Of a stretch of 64,000 bases of DNA, positions 25,775 to 34,093 are shown in pieces. The stretch spans positions 186,001-250,000 of the forward strand of contig CAYNKA010000001.1 of NCBI GenBank assembly GCA_964397655.1, read 5' to 3'. The position numbers were made by a program, and so were the translations under genes. Under the pieces are notes generated by a model, which saw nothing but the letters and a program-made list of their open reading frames with translations, did no database searches and was not told where the DNA came from. This stretch comes from CAYNKA01 sp964397655 (GTDB taxonomy: Bacteria; Spirochaetota; Spirochaetia; DTKZ01). The stretch's first letter is position 1. Each line of letters begins with the position of its first letter.

Positions 25775-26953
25775 ATGGAAAAAAAACATTACGCTTTCAC
25801 GCTCGACCGCTTCATTTCGAAGCAGGATTTCCAGAGGCTCAAGGCCTTCGCAAAGACCAAGGAGACGCCGTTCGTCGTCATCAATCTCGACGTGGTGAAG
25901 AAAAAGTACCAGGAACTCAGGAAGAACCTTCCGTTCGCGAACATCTTCTACGCAGTCAAGGCGAATCCCATGAACGAGATCATCTCCCTCCTCTACAAGC
26001 TCGGGTCCAACTTCGACATCGCCTCGGTCCACGAGCTCGACCAGCTCCTCTCGCTCGGGATCGACCCCTCGCGCATAAGCTACGGCAACACCATCAAGAA
26101 GGAAAAGGACATCGCCTACCAGTACTCCAAGGGAGTCAGGGTCTTCGCCACGGATTCCTTCGAGGACCTGGACAAGATAGCCAAGAACGCCCCGGGCACG
26201 AAGGTCTTCTTCAGGATCATCACGGAAGGCACGGGATCGGACTGGCCGCTCTCCAGGAAATTCGGCGCCCACCCCGACCTGATCTACTCGCTCATCCTGA
26301 AGAGCAAGGAGCTCGGCCTCGAACCCTTCGGTCTTTCCTTCCACGTAGGATCGCAGCAGCGGGACATCGGCCAGTGGGACGAGGCGATCGCCCGGTGCAA
26401 ATACCTCTTCGACGCGATGAAGAAGGAGAAGATAACGCTCAAGATGATCAATCTCGGCGGAGGTCTGCCGGCGAACTATCTCGCCCCGACCCTGTCCGTG
26501 GGAGTCTATGCTGCGGAGATCAAGCGTTTTCTCGCCGAGGACTTCGGCACGAAACTCCCCGAGATCTGGATCGAGCCCGGCCGCTCCTTCGTCGCGGACG
26601 CCGGCGTTCTGGTGTCAGAGGTGGTTCTCGTATCCAACAAGGCGAGAAACAACCTCTATCGATGGGCGTACCTCGACGTCGGCGTCTTCGGCGGACTGAT
26701 CGAAACGATCGGAGAATCCATCAAGTACCCGATCTATTTCGACGGCTCGGGTCCCGCCGAGGAGGTCATCCTCGCGGGCCCGACCTGCGACGGCATGGAC
26801 ATCCTCTACGAGAAGTACAAGTACACCATGCCGTCATCGACGTCGGCCGGAGACCGGGTCTACTTCTTCACCGCAGGAGCCTATACGCAGAGTTACAGTT
26901 CCATCAACTTCAACGGATTCCCGCCCCTCCGGAGTTACGTGCTCCCGAAGTAG
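25775..26953 (+). CDS. Group IV PLP decarboxylase, ornithine/lysine type
   Basis: 392 residues. The alanine-racemase-fold PLP domain has the Schiff-base lysine in YAVKANP (Lys62), SFHVGSQ, and the glycine loop NLGGGLP; the C-terminal domain contains GPTCDGMDIL with the catalytic Cys of eukaryotic-type ornithine decarboxylases. Likely makes a polyamine from ornithine or lysine. Diaminopimelate decarboxylase is less likely because the CESGD-like motif is CDGMD. ATG 25775 has a GGGAG site. The transferase gene follows 12 bases later. Confidence 0.85.
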   Translation: MEKKHYAFTLDRFISKQDFQRLKAFAKTKETPFVVINLDVVKKKYQELRKNLPFANIFYAVKANPMNEIISLLYKLGSNFDIASVHELDQLLSLGIDPSRISYGNTIKKEKDIAYQYSKGVRVFATDSFEDLDKIAKNAPGTKVFFRIITEGTGSDWPLSRKFGAHPDLIYSLILKSKELGLEPFGLSFHVGSQQRDIGQWDEAIARCKYLFDAMKKEKITLKMINLGGGLPANYLAPTLSVGVYAAEIKRFLAEDFGTKLPEIWIEPGRSFVADAGVLVSEVVLVSNKARNNLYRWAYLDVGVFGGLIETIGESIKYPIYFDGSGPAEEVILAGPTCDGMDILYEKYKYTMPSSTSAGDRVYFFTAGAYTQSYSSINFNGFPPLRSYVLPK

Positions 26954-26965
26954 GCGAAAAGTCGG

Positions 26966-27655
26966 ATGGAAAGGCTCATCACCCTCTACGAATCGCCGGA
27001 CTCTCCCTGTCCCTACCTTCCGGACCGGATCTGGAAGACCCATATCTTCTCCGCGGACGTCTTCCCCGAACCGGTCTACGAAAGGCTTCTCGATCAGGGC
27101 TTCCGGAGAAGCGGAATGCATTTCTACAGGAACCGCTGCCCGGGGTGCACGGCCTGCCGTCAACTCCGGGTGCCCGTGAAACGTTTCCGGCCAACGCGAT
27201 CGCAGCGGAAGACGTCCTCGAAAAATCGGGACGTCACGGTCGTGACGAAATCGCCGGCTTTCAGACGGGACGTCTACGAGCTCTACCGGAGGTACGTCGA
27301 GTACAAGCACGGCAAGACCGATACCGACGAGGAGAATTTCCGCAATTTCCTCTGCCTCTCGCCGATCGACACGCGGATCATGATGTATTACGCGGGCCCC
27401 CGCCTCGCGGGAGTCGGCTGGGTGGACTTCCTTCCTCGAAGCCTTTCGAGCGTCTATTTCGCCTTCGATCCGGATTTCGCGTCAAGAAGCCTCGGCACCT
27501 TCTCCGTCCTCGAGGAGATCGAGCTCTGCATGAGGACCGGAAGGGAATGGCATTATCTCGGTTTTCAGGTGGAAGGATCCGCAAAAATGGAGTACAAGGA
27601 CCGCTTCCGTCCGCACGAAAAGCTCATAGACGGCCGGTTCGTCGCCTTCGACTGA
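26966..27655 (+). CDS. bpt: Aspartate/glutamate leucyltransferase (Bpt/Ate family)
   Basis: 229 residues. Begins with the cysteine motif CPGCTACRQLRVPV (58-71) typical of the N-terminal domain of arginyl/leucyl-tRNA-protein transferases and has the C-terminal GCN5-like part with YFAFDP and YLGFQVEGSAKMEYKDRFRP. Bpt adds Leu to N-terminal Asp/Glu for N-end-rule degradation. Arg transfer is the eukaryotic alternative. Probably co-transcribed with the decarboxylase gene. Confidence 0.88.
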   Translation: MERLITLYESPDSPCPYLPDRIWKTHIFSADVFPEPVYERLLDQGFRRSGMHFYRNRCPGCTACRQLRVPVKRFRPTRSQRKTSSKNRDVTVVTKSPAFRRDVYELYRRYVEYKHGKTDTDEENFRNFLCLSPIDTRIMMYYAGPRLAGVGWVDFLPRSLSSVYFAFDPDFASRSLGTFSVLEEIELCMRTGREWHYLGFQVEGSAKMEYKDRFRPHEKLIDGRFVAFD

Positions 27656-27795
27656 ACGGCCGACCTTGTATCCCGGAGGACCGCTCCCCGCTCCGTTCCC
27701 CGATCGAGGTTTCGCGGTCTTGAATCCCGGGCGAATTTTCCGCTACATTGGAACTTCGGCCCGTTCTGGGTCCAATACGTCGAAAAGGAAACGTC

Positions 27796-28341
27796 ATGAA
27801 CATCGAGAAAAATCGGGTGGTGTCCATCCATTACACGCTCACGTCCGCGAAAGGCGAGCTGATCGAATCCAACGAAGGGGAGGAGCCGCTCGAATACCTT
27901 CACGGCAACGGCAACATCTTTCCCGCCCTCGAGGCCGTCCTCGAAGGAAAGAAGAAGGGCGACTCCTTCTCCGCGTCGCTCCCTCCGGCCGAAGCCTACG
28001 GCGAATACGACGAGGCCCTCGTCGCCGATTTCGAAAAAAGCCGCTTCGAGGATCCGGAGCGTATCGCGGTCGGCATGGAATTCGCCGGGCAGTCCCTCGA
28101 CGGGCAGTATCGGGTTTTCCGGATCGTGAGCGTCGACGGGGACAGCGTCAAGGTGAACGGCAATCACCCGCTCGCGGGAAAGACGCTCAACTTCGCGGGA
28201 AAAGTCGCCGACGTCCGCGACGCCACGGAGGAGGAAATCGCCCACGGTCATACCCACGGAGAAGCGGGCTGCGGCGGCTGCCACGGCGGCTGCGGTGAAG
28301 AGGAAGGGGACTGCGGAGAAGGCTGCTGCGGCTGCCACTGA
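27796..28341 (+). CDS. slyD: SlyD-type FKBP peptidyl-prolyl isomerase
   Basis: 181 residues. FKBP domain with inserted flap chaperone domain (VSIHYTLTSAKGELIESNEG, EYLHGNGNIFPALEAVLEG) and a C-terminal metal-binding tail of 30 residues that is very rich in His, Cys and Gly (HGHTHG, CGGCHGGCG, CCGCH). SlyD helps proline-limited folding and can deliver nickel or other metals. ATG 27796 is the start in frame with the family. A terminator follows the stop. Confidence 0.93.
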   Translation: MNIEKNRVVSIHYTLTSAKGELIESNEGEEPLEYLHGNGNIFPALEAVLEGKKKGDSFSASLPPAEAYGEYDEALVADFEKSRFEDPERIAVGMEFAGQSLDGQYRVFRIVSVDGDSVKVNGNHPLAGKTLNFAGKVADVRDATEEEIAHGHTHGEAGCGGCHGGCGEEEGDCGEGCCGCH

Positions 28342-28373
28342 AAGACCGCTCTTCCGCCGCTTTGTGAACGAAG

Positions 28374-28402
28374 GGGCCGTCAGTGCGACGGTCCTTTTTT
28401 TA
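28374..28402 (+). terminator. Rho-independent terminator after slyD
   Basis: GGGCCGTC (28374-28381) pairs with GACGGTCC (28387-28394, one G-U) across a five-base loop and is followed by seven T. The stop codon of the convergent binding-protein gene lies inside the T-run. Confidence 0.8.
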
Positions 28403-29146
28403 TTTTCCCAGCGCTTCGTCCAGATACTTCTTGTCGACCGCGAGCAGGTCGAGAAGGTCCGGGGTCTTCGCGGAGTTCGGGAAATTGAACAGGGACGCGA
28501 CCTTCGCGTCCTTCCGGATTTCCGCGAGCGGCTTCGCGATTTCGTTGTGCCGATTGTCGACGATGAGCCGAGTTTCCGCCTTCGCGAGCGCGACGATCTG
28601 CGCAGCCTCGAGGGGGCCGGGACCGAAGACTCCCCTCACGTCGAAGCCCAGATACTTCACGAGAGGGACCTGGTGGAAATGGACGAGCGCGGGAGCGCCG
28701 TAGAAGCCGGCCGCCTTCAATTCCGCCTTCCACGCTTCGAAGAATTCCCTGATCGCCGCGAGGTTCCGTTCGGCCTTTTCCGCGGTCCCGAATTCCCCTG
28801 CGGCAGCCCTTACCGAAGCCTCGATCGTCGGCAGGTCGTTCCGGGTCTCTATCTTCACGAGCCTTACCTTCCTGTTCTCCGTGGCCTCCGCGAGTTTTTT
28901 GACCATGCGTTCGTATCCTGCGTAGATTATGAAGTCCGCGTTTCCCGCCTTTGCGACGTCCGAAGGCTTGAGCTCGTACTCGGGCGGATGTCTCATATCG
29001 TAGGGCGCGATGACCGTGACGTCCGTCGCTCCCGCCGCCCTGGCGAACGCGGCTGTCCACCCGGTCGACGCCACGACCTTCGGCTGGGCCTGAGAGGACG
29101 CTGCTCCGGCGATAAGGAAGCCGGCGATAACGGCTATGAATCTCAT
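28400..29146 (-). CDS. Zn/Mn-type ABC transporter substrate-binding protein
   Basis: 248 residues with a signal peptide and the cluster A-I fold of ZnuA/TroA proteins (VVASTGWTAAF, YDMRHPPEYELKPSDV, VHFHQVPLVKYLG, IVDNRHNE). The usual first metal His (PHxYEPKPSD) is displaced to HPPEYELKPSD, and the His-rich loop is absent, so metal preference is unclear. It ends the minus-strand transporter operon and overlaps the permease gene by four bases. Confidence 0.88.
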   Translation of the reverse strand: MRFIAVIAGFLIAGAASSQAQPKVVASTGWTAAFARAAGATDVTVIAPYDMRHPPEYELKPSDVAKAGNADFIIYAGYERMVKKLAEATENRKVRLVKIETRNDLPTIEASVRAAAGEFGTAEKAERNLAAIREFFEAWKAELKAAGFYGAPALVHFHQVPLVKYLGFDVRGVFGPGPLEAAQIVALAKAETRLIVDNRHNEIAKPLAEIRKDAKVASLFNFPNSAKTPDLLDLLAVDKKYLDEALGK

Positions 29147-29955
29147 ACCTTTTTTCTCCTTGTCCTTTTGCGGATGATTCCGGCCAGAATGAAAACCGAC
29201 GCGGCGAACCCCACGGTGGAACTCACCGGCAGGTCGAAGGCTAGGGAAAGAGCGAAACCGGCAGCGCTCGAAACGACACCTGCGAGCGATGCGACGAAGA
29301 ACGTTCCCCTGAGGCTTCCCGCCAGCAGGGAGGCCGCGATCGCGGGAAGGAGAAGGAGCGAGTCGAGGAGCAGGGCTCCCACGAGCCGCATCGCGAAGGC
29401 GACGGTGATTCCCGTGACCACGAGGATGCCCTGATACACCGCCTTCTCCGGGACGCCCACCGTGAAGGCTATCTCCCGGTCGAACATTACCGCCGAAAGA
29501 AGCCTGAAGCGACTGAATACCAGGAACAGCACGGCACAGCAGAAAGCGAGAAGGCCGGCGAGATCTGACCGGCCGAGGGCGTAGATGTTGCCCCAGAGGA
29601 TCTCGAAGGCGTCCTTGGCCGGAACGTCGGCCTTGTAGATGATGGCGAACGCCGCGGAGATGGCGAGCACCATGAAGAAGGCGGAGGTCTGGCCCGAACC
29701 GAGGCCCGTTCTGTCGGAAATCGGGGCGAGGACGAGTATCATGAGGACCGCGGAGGCGAGACTGGGAAGGAGAGGATCAGCTCCGAGCGCCAGAGCCGCC
29801 GCGCTGCCGAGCAGACTGGCGTGCATGAGGGTGAACCGGAGCGGCACGAGATTGAGCCTGAGCACGAAAACCCCGGGAAGGGGGAACACCGCTCCCGCGA
29901 TCAGGATGGCGGCGAAACCTCTGAGAATCGGCGGATAGAAGATGAATTCAAGCAT
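29143..29955 (-). CDS. Zn/Mn-type ABC transporter permease
   Basis: 270 residues with about eight transmembrane segments; FPLPGVFVLRLNLVPLRFTLMHASLLGSA fits the ABC-3 (ZnuB/TroC) family. ATG 29955 is chosen because the preceding 25 codons overlap the ATPase gene. Coupled to both neighbours, so it forms the membrane channel of this importer. Confidence 0.9.
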   Translation of the reverse strand: MLEFIFYPPILRGFAAILIAGAVFPLPGVFVLRLNLVPLRFTLMHASLLGSAAALALGADPLLPSLASAVLMILVLAPISDRTGLGSGQTSAFFMVLAISAAFAIIYKADVPAKDAFEILWGNIYALGRSDLAGLLAFCCAVLFLVFSRFRLLSAVMFDREIAFTVGVPEKAVYQGILVVTGITVAFAMRLVGALLLDSLLLLPAIAASLLAGSLRGTFFVASLAGVVSSAAGFALSLAFDLPVSSTVGFAASVFILAGIIRKRTRRKKV

Positions 29956-30634
29956 GATGCGCTTCCGTGAAGGAACCGTTCCTGAGATGAAGCACCCGCC
30001 ATCCCGGCCTGTCAAGCAGGCTTTCGTCATGGGTGATCATCACGACGGACACGTCGAGCGATTCCACGAGTTCGACGAGAGCCTTCGCGGAATCGGGATC
30101 GAGCGACGCGGTGGGCTCGTCGAGGAGAAGCAGTTCCGCTCGCTGCGCGAGGCAGCGAGCGAGCGATACCCGCTGCTTTTCTCCGCCGGACAGCGTGCCG
30201 TACGACCGCTTTGCGAGGTGGCCGCATCCGGTGAGATCCATCGCCCGCCTCACGGCCCGTTTCCTCTCTTCGCCAGAAATTCCGAGAGGTATCGTCCCGA
30301 TCTCGACAGCCTCCCATGCCGAGATCGGAAAATCCGACTTCACGGCCTCCTGGTTGACGTAGGCCGACCTGCTCCTCTCCTTCGACCATGCGGGGCTTCC
30401 GACTTCGTTGCCGAAGATCCTCACGGAACCGGAATAGGACCGGATGAGTCCGAGGAGGATTTTGAGGAAGGTGGTTTTTCCGGAGCCGTTCTCTCCCGCT
30501 ACGAGACAGCGCTCTCCCCGAACGAGCGAGAAATCGAGACTCGCGAAGAGAGGCCGGCCCGCATAGCCGCAGCCCACGCCCTCGGCGGCCACGACGAATC
30601 CATTCTCCCGACTACGAGCGATTTCGGGCCGCAC
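29948..30634 (-). CDS. Zn/Mn-type ABC transporter ATPase
   Basis: 228 residues. Walker A GENGSGKT, signature LSGGEKQR, Walker B LLLLDEPTASLD and switch THDE. Family ZnuC/TroB by context. A few residues overlap the upstream DUF1893 gene and the downstream permease, indicating one transcript. Confidence 0.92.
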   Translation of the reverse strand: MRPEIARSRENGFVVAAEGVGCGYAGRPLFASLDFSLVRGERCLVAGENGSGKTTFLKILLGLIRSYSGSVRIFGNEVGSPAWSKERSRSAYVNQEAVKSDFPISAWEAVEIGTIPLGISGEERKRAVRRAMDLTGCGHLAKRSYGTLSGGEKQRVSLARCLAQRAELLLLDEPTASLDPDSAKALVELVESLDVSVVMITHDESLLDRPGWRVLHLRNGSFTEAHHA

Positions 30635-31004
30635 GGTTCGCCCGTTCCTTCAGGATCGCGTAGGCTTCCTCGACGTCGACTACCTTTTCGAGGAGGTCTT
30701 CGGTCATGCACTGTATCCTTTCCACCAGCTCGTCCCACGTATGCTCGATCCCGTAATGTTCGAAGACGAGTCTGCCCCTTTCGCTCAGAAGCCTCGCGTG
30801 CACCTTCCGGATCCCGAGGCGGACGACCAGAAATGCCGCTCCTCTTCCGACGATCTTGTCCTCGACGACGAGCGATGCGCCGTCGATTCCGGCTTGTTTC
30901 AAGAATGTCTCCAGGTCGAAGAGCGGGTGAAGCCACTTCTTTACGCTGGAGAAGACGATGTTTCCGTCTCGATAAACGAGCAGGGATAGGTTCTCGGTTT
31001 CCAT
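30612..31004 (-). CDS. DUF1893-domain protein
   Basis: 130 residues. The phrase LVVYRDGNIVFSS, then AGIDGASLVVEDKIVGRGAAFLVV, matches DUF1893, a deaminase-like fold seen in Thermotoga TM1506-type proteins whose substrate is unknown. It overlaps the ATPase gene by 23 bases and leads the metal-transport operon, a link that suggests a metal- or nucleotide-related role but does not prove it. Confidence 0.75.
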   Translation of the reverse strand: METENLSLLVYRDGNIVFSSVKKWLHPLFDLETFLKQAGIDGASLVVEDKIVGRGAAFLVVRLGIRKVHARLLSERGRLVFEHYGIEHTWDELVERIQCMTEDLLEKVVDVEEAYAILKERANRAARNRS

Positions 31005-31057
31005 AACGATGCGGCCATCCTACCGGAATCCTCGGGTTTCCGCAAGAACGGACGGGG

Positions 31058-31600
31058 TCATCGCGCCTGACCGAGCGCCAGGCCAGCGAACTTCGGATCG
31101 GTAAGCAGCATCGACTTGAAATCCTCGACCTCCTCGTCCACCGACTTTCGTTCGGTGTTGTAGACGACGTCCGCGGCCGCGTAGTATTTGTGTTTCTCGT
31201 TCGTCCACATGAGCGTCACGTCCTGTTCGAGCGTGGTCCCGGCATTGACCCTCGGCCGGTCCGCGAGTCTGACCCGCTCGATCAGAGTCTCGATCGAAGC
31301 CTCGAGGAGGACGATGACGCCCGAAGGTTTCAGCACGTCCACGTTCCATTCGTACCGGATGGTTCCTCCCCCCAGGCACACGACGCAGTCTTTTCGTCGA
31401 CTGAAGCCCTTGCAGATGGAGTATTCCAGCTCCCGGAAGGCGAGCCAGCCCTTTTCGTGAACCAAACGATGGAAGGAATAGCCGAGGATGGCGTTCATTT
31501 CCTGGTCGAGATCCAGGAAACCGAGCCCGGTAGACTCGGCCAATTTCATCCCTATCGTCGTTTTACCCGAACCGATCATACCGCAGAAATAGACGTTCAT
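31058..31600 (-). CDS. aroK: Shikimate kinase
   Basis: 180 residues, normal length. P-loop GMIGSGKTTIG (about 7-17), substrate motif LDLDQEMN, and VCLGGGTI. It phosphorylates shikimate at the 3-hydroxyl in aromatic amino-acid synthesis. Seven bases after the ATC-hydrolase-like gene on the same strand, but aroK is usually independent of such genes; co-transcription may be incidental. Confidence 0.9.
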   Translation of the reverse strand: MNVYFCGMIGSGKTTIGMKLAESTGLGFLDLDQEMNAILGYSFHRLVHEKGWLAFRELEYSICKGFSRRKDCVVCLGGGTIRYEWNVDVLKPSGVIVLLEASIETLIERVRLADRPRVNAGTTLEQDVTLMWTNEKHKYYAAADVVYNTERKSVDEEVEDFKSMLLTDPKFAGLALGQAR

Positions 31601-31607
31601 GAACCGC

Positions 31608-32093
31608 TCACTTGTCCGAAATTACGAGCCTGCAGAAATCGTCGCCCTTTCCGATGGTTTCATTCAGTTCCATCTTCACTCCGTGGGCAGCGGCCCGTCC
31701 TCTATCCCCTTCCATGGCTATGTCGCAGAATTTCGCCACTTCATCCTTCGAGAGTCCCATTTCCTTCCACGCTTCAACGAGGGCGCAGTGTTTCATCTTC
31801 TGCACCGAATGATCACCGCAGATTTCGATGTCCGAATCGAAGACCAGGGCCGAACCTTTCGACTCGTGCTTGGAGACCCATTCCTTGTGGCTGAAGGGCT
31901 TCGTGTCCTTCTTCGCTTTCATCTTTCCGAATTCGAAAATTGCCTTTCTGCTGAGTTCCTCCACCTTGTCTTCGGGAAGCGCTTCCTTGAAGGCGTTGTA
32001 GAGAAGAGCGAACCAGGTCGCCCGGTCCTTTATGGCGGCCCTGACCTTCTCGACCGTTTCTTTTGTTCTTTCGTCGCTGTTCGTATTCATCAC
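31608..32093 (-). CDS. ATC-hydrolase-family protein, copy 1
   Basis: 161 residues. The region KHCALVEAWKEMGL, then KFCDIAMEGDRGR and DDFCRLVI, matches the L-2-amino-thiazoline-4-carboxylic acid hydrolase family (PF14196-type), in which conserved Cys and His residues make the active site. The N-terminal KETVEKVRAAIKDRATWF block is shared almost exactly with the next gene, so they are a tandem duplicate. No cysteine or thiazoline pathway is otherwise visible, so the true substrate is open. Confidence 0.8.
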   Translation of the reverse strand: MMNTNSDERTKETVEKVRAAIKDRATWFALLYNAFKEALPEDKVEELSRKAIFEFGKMKAKKDTKPFSHKEWVSKHESKGSALVFDSDIEICGDHSVQKMKHCALVEAWKEMGLSKDEVAKFCDIAMEGDRGRAAAHGVKMELNETIGKGDDFCRLVISDK

Positions 32094-32132
32094 CGGCTCC
32101 TTGATAGGTAAATTCTCTTATTGTATACTAAA

Positions 32133-32612
32133 TCATACTTTTTGCTTTCTTTTCAGGCAGATTCTGCAGAAACCGTCGTTCCTTGCGAGCGTTTCTTCGA
32201 GTCTGAGTTCCACTCCGTGGTATTCTGCCCTGCCCCGATCTCCGTCCATCGCGATGTCGCAGAACAGATTCACGTCATCCGAGGAAAGACCCATCTCCTT
32301 CCACGCTTCGACCAGAGCGCAGTAACCCACCCGGTTCTCCATCCATTCATCGCAAGCCTCGATTTCAGCCCCGAAGATCCGGGTCCCGCCCGAAGTTTCG
32401 AACCTTTCCATCATTTCTTCGGCGGAGAGCTTCTTCCCGTCGAGGCTTCCCTTGTAATGCCCGTAGTTCCGAATGGCTTTTCGCGCGATCCTCACGGCCT
32501 CATCCCTACCAAGCTCTCCTTCGAAGGCCCTGAAAAGAAGCGCGAACCAAACGGCCCTGTCCTTGATCGCGGCCCTCACCTTTTCGACCGTTTCTTTCGG
32601 CATAGTCTCCAT
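32133..32612 (-). CDS. ATC-hydrolase-family protein, copy 2
   Basis: 159 residues from ATG 32612 (GGGAGA site); a longer start at 32681 would overlap the FGGY kinase by 53 bases and add residues absent from its paralogue. It repeats the blocks of the preceding copy: KETVEKVRAAIKDRAVWFALL, CALVEAWKEMGL, LFCDIAMDGDRGR and FCRICL. Acidic/Cys positions seem conserved, so both copies may be active. Confidence 0.8.
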   Translation of the reverse strand: METMPKETVEKVRAAIKDRAVWFALLFRAFEGELGRDEAVRIARKAIRNYGHYKGSLDGKKLSAEEMMERFETSGGTRIFGAEIEACDEWMENRVGYCALVEAWKEMGLSSDDVNLFCDIAMDGDRGRAEYHGVELRLEETLARNDGFCRICLKRKQKV

Positions 32613-32628
32613 CACTCTTCTCCCGACT

Positions 32629-34080
32629 TCATCCGAATATTTCGCCCAGGAGCGTTTCGAATCTTTTCCGTTTTTCCCCATAGCGTTCGTGTCGCTCTTT
32701 GCTCGGCTCGAATCGCTCCTCCGTCCTGATCCATTCGCTCGAAGCCTTGCGGAGATCGCAATCCTTTTCCAGCGCGGCTCTGCAGAAGAGCGCAGTGCCG
32801 AGCGTCGTGGCCTCCTTCTCCGCGAGCACGTCCACCGGGAGGCCCAGAACGTCCGCTCTGATCCGGTTCCATTCCGGCAGCGAAGCCCCTCCGCTCAGGA
32901 GAACCCGATCCGCGCCGAGACCGTTCGACTCGAGCGCATCGCGAAGACGCGCGAGCCTGAAGGCGCAGGCCTCCATGACGGCCCGGACGATGTGGGCTCT
33001 TCCGTGGGAAGGCCTGAGTCCGACGATCCCTCCCGACGCGTTTTCGGTCCAATACGGAGAACGTTCTCCCGTGATTCCGGGAAAGACGAAGAGCGGATCC
33101 GCATCTTGCGGTTCGATTCCGGCCGCCGCCGACGAGGCTTCCTCACGGCTCATGCCGAAAAGGTCCATAAAATACGTGAGCGTGCCGCCTGCCGCCCCGG
33201 TAGCACCTCCTACCGCATACGTCCCGGGGACCATGCCGGTGTTCACGTTGAGGATGCGGTCCCCGTCGCGTACCGCCTTTCTCGAAAGACGCATCATCAC
33301 GTCCGTGGTTCCCGTGACGAGCGGAAAGCCGTCCTCGAGGGTCAGCCCCGCTCCGTACATCGAGGTGGTCCCGTCTATGCTTCCCACGATCACGGGCAGC
33401 CCTTCCGGCAGGCCGGTTTCCGCCGCAGCCGAGCCGGTCACCTTCCCCGCCAGACTCTGGGCAGGTCTCGGATCCGGGAACACCCCGGGGTTCACTCCGA
33501 CTGCCTCGCACAAATCCGCGTGCGGTCCAGCGGTCCCGAGATCGAACAGATACGTGTAGTTCATGTGCGCGAAGTCGGTGGCGATCTCGCCGGTCAAACG
33601 CCGCACGAGTTCGTCCTTGAGGCCGAGAATGGTCCTGGTCTTTCCGAGAAAATCCCCGTCCTCCCTGCTCTTCCTGAGCAGTACTGGCGCGAGCAGTCCT
33701 GGACTCATCCTCCTGCCGGTCACGCCGTAGGTCGAGCCGGCCGGGAACGCCCGATCGAGCTCCTCCGCCTCCGCTCGCGCCCTCGTGTCCTGGTAAAGCA
33801 CGGCCGGAGCCGCGTAATCCGAATTTTTCGAGAGAAAAACGTAACCGAGAAACGAGCTGATTCCGAGGGCCTCGGGGGTTTCCCGCGGGAAATTCTCCCT
33901 GAAATCCCTCAGAACCGCCTTTACGCGCAGCCATGCTTCTCCCGGATCGATCTCGGCCTCTCCCCCGGCCCCTATGTCGATGACGACCGGTCTTCTGGCT
34001 ACCACCCGAACCTTCCCCGAATGGTCCACGAGACAGGCTCTGCAGCTCGAAGTCCCGAGATCGACCGTCAAGAAAGCCAT
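32629..34080 (-). CDS. FGGY-family carbohydrate kinase
   Basis: 483 residues. N-terminal phosphate motif VDLGTSSCRACLVD, the FGGY_N adenine region, and C-terminal SGGASLPEWNRIRADVLG, which are standard for xylulokinase/gluconokinase-like kinases. Sugar specificity cannot be set by eye. It starts 13 bases after the UroD-family gene and ends 16 bases before the ATC-hydrolase-like gene, so it belongs to the Liv-transporter operon. Confidence 0.92.
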   Translation of the reverse strand: MAFLTVDLGTSSCRACLVDHSGKVRVVARRPVVIDIGAGGEAEIDPGEAWLRVKAVLRDFRENFPRETPEALGISSFLGYVFLSKNSDYAAPAVLYQDTRARAEAEELDRAFPAGSTYGVTGRRMSPGLLAPVLLRKSREDGDFLGKTRTILGLKDELVRRLTGEIATDFAHMNYTYLFDLGTAGPHADLCEAVGVNPGVFPDPRPAQSLAGKVTGSAAAETGLPEGLPVIVGSIDGTTSMYGAGLTLEDGFPLVTGTTDVMMRLSRKAVRDGDRILNVNTGMVPGTYAVGGATGAAGGTLTYFMDLFGMSREEASSAAAGIEPQDADPLFVFPGITGERSPYWTENASGGIVGLRPSHGRAHIVRAVMEACAFRLARLRDALESNGLGADRVLLSGGASLPEWNRIRADVLGLPVDVLAEKEATTLGTALFCRAALEKDCDLRKASSEWIRTEERFEPSKERHERYGEKRKRFETLLGEIFG

Positions 34081-34093
34081 GAATTCCCCCGGC

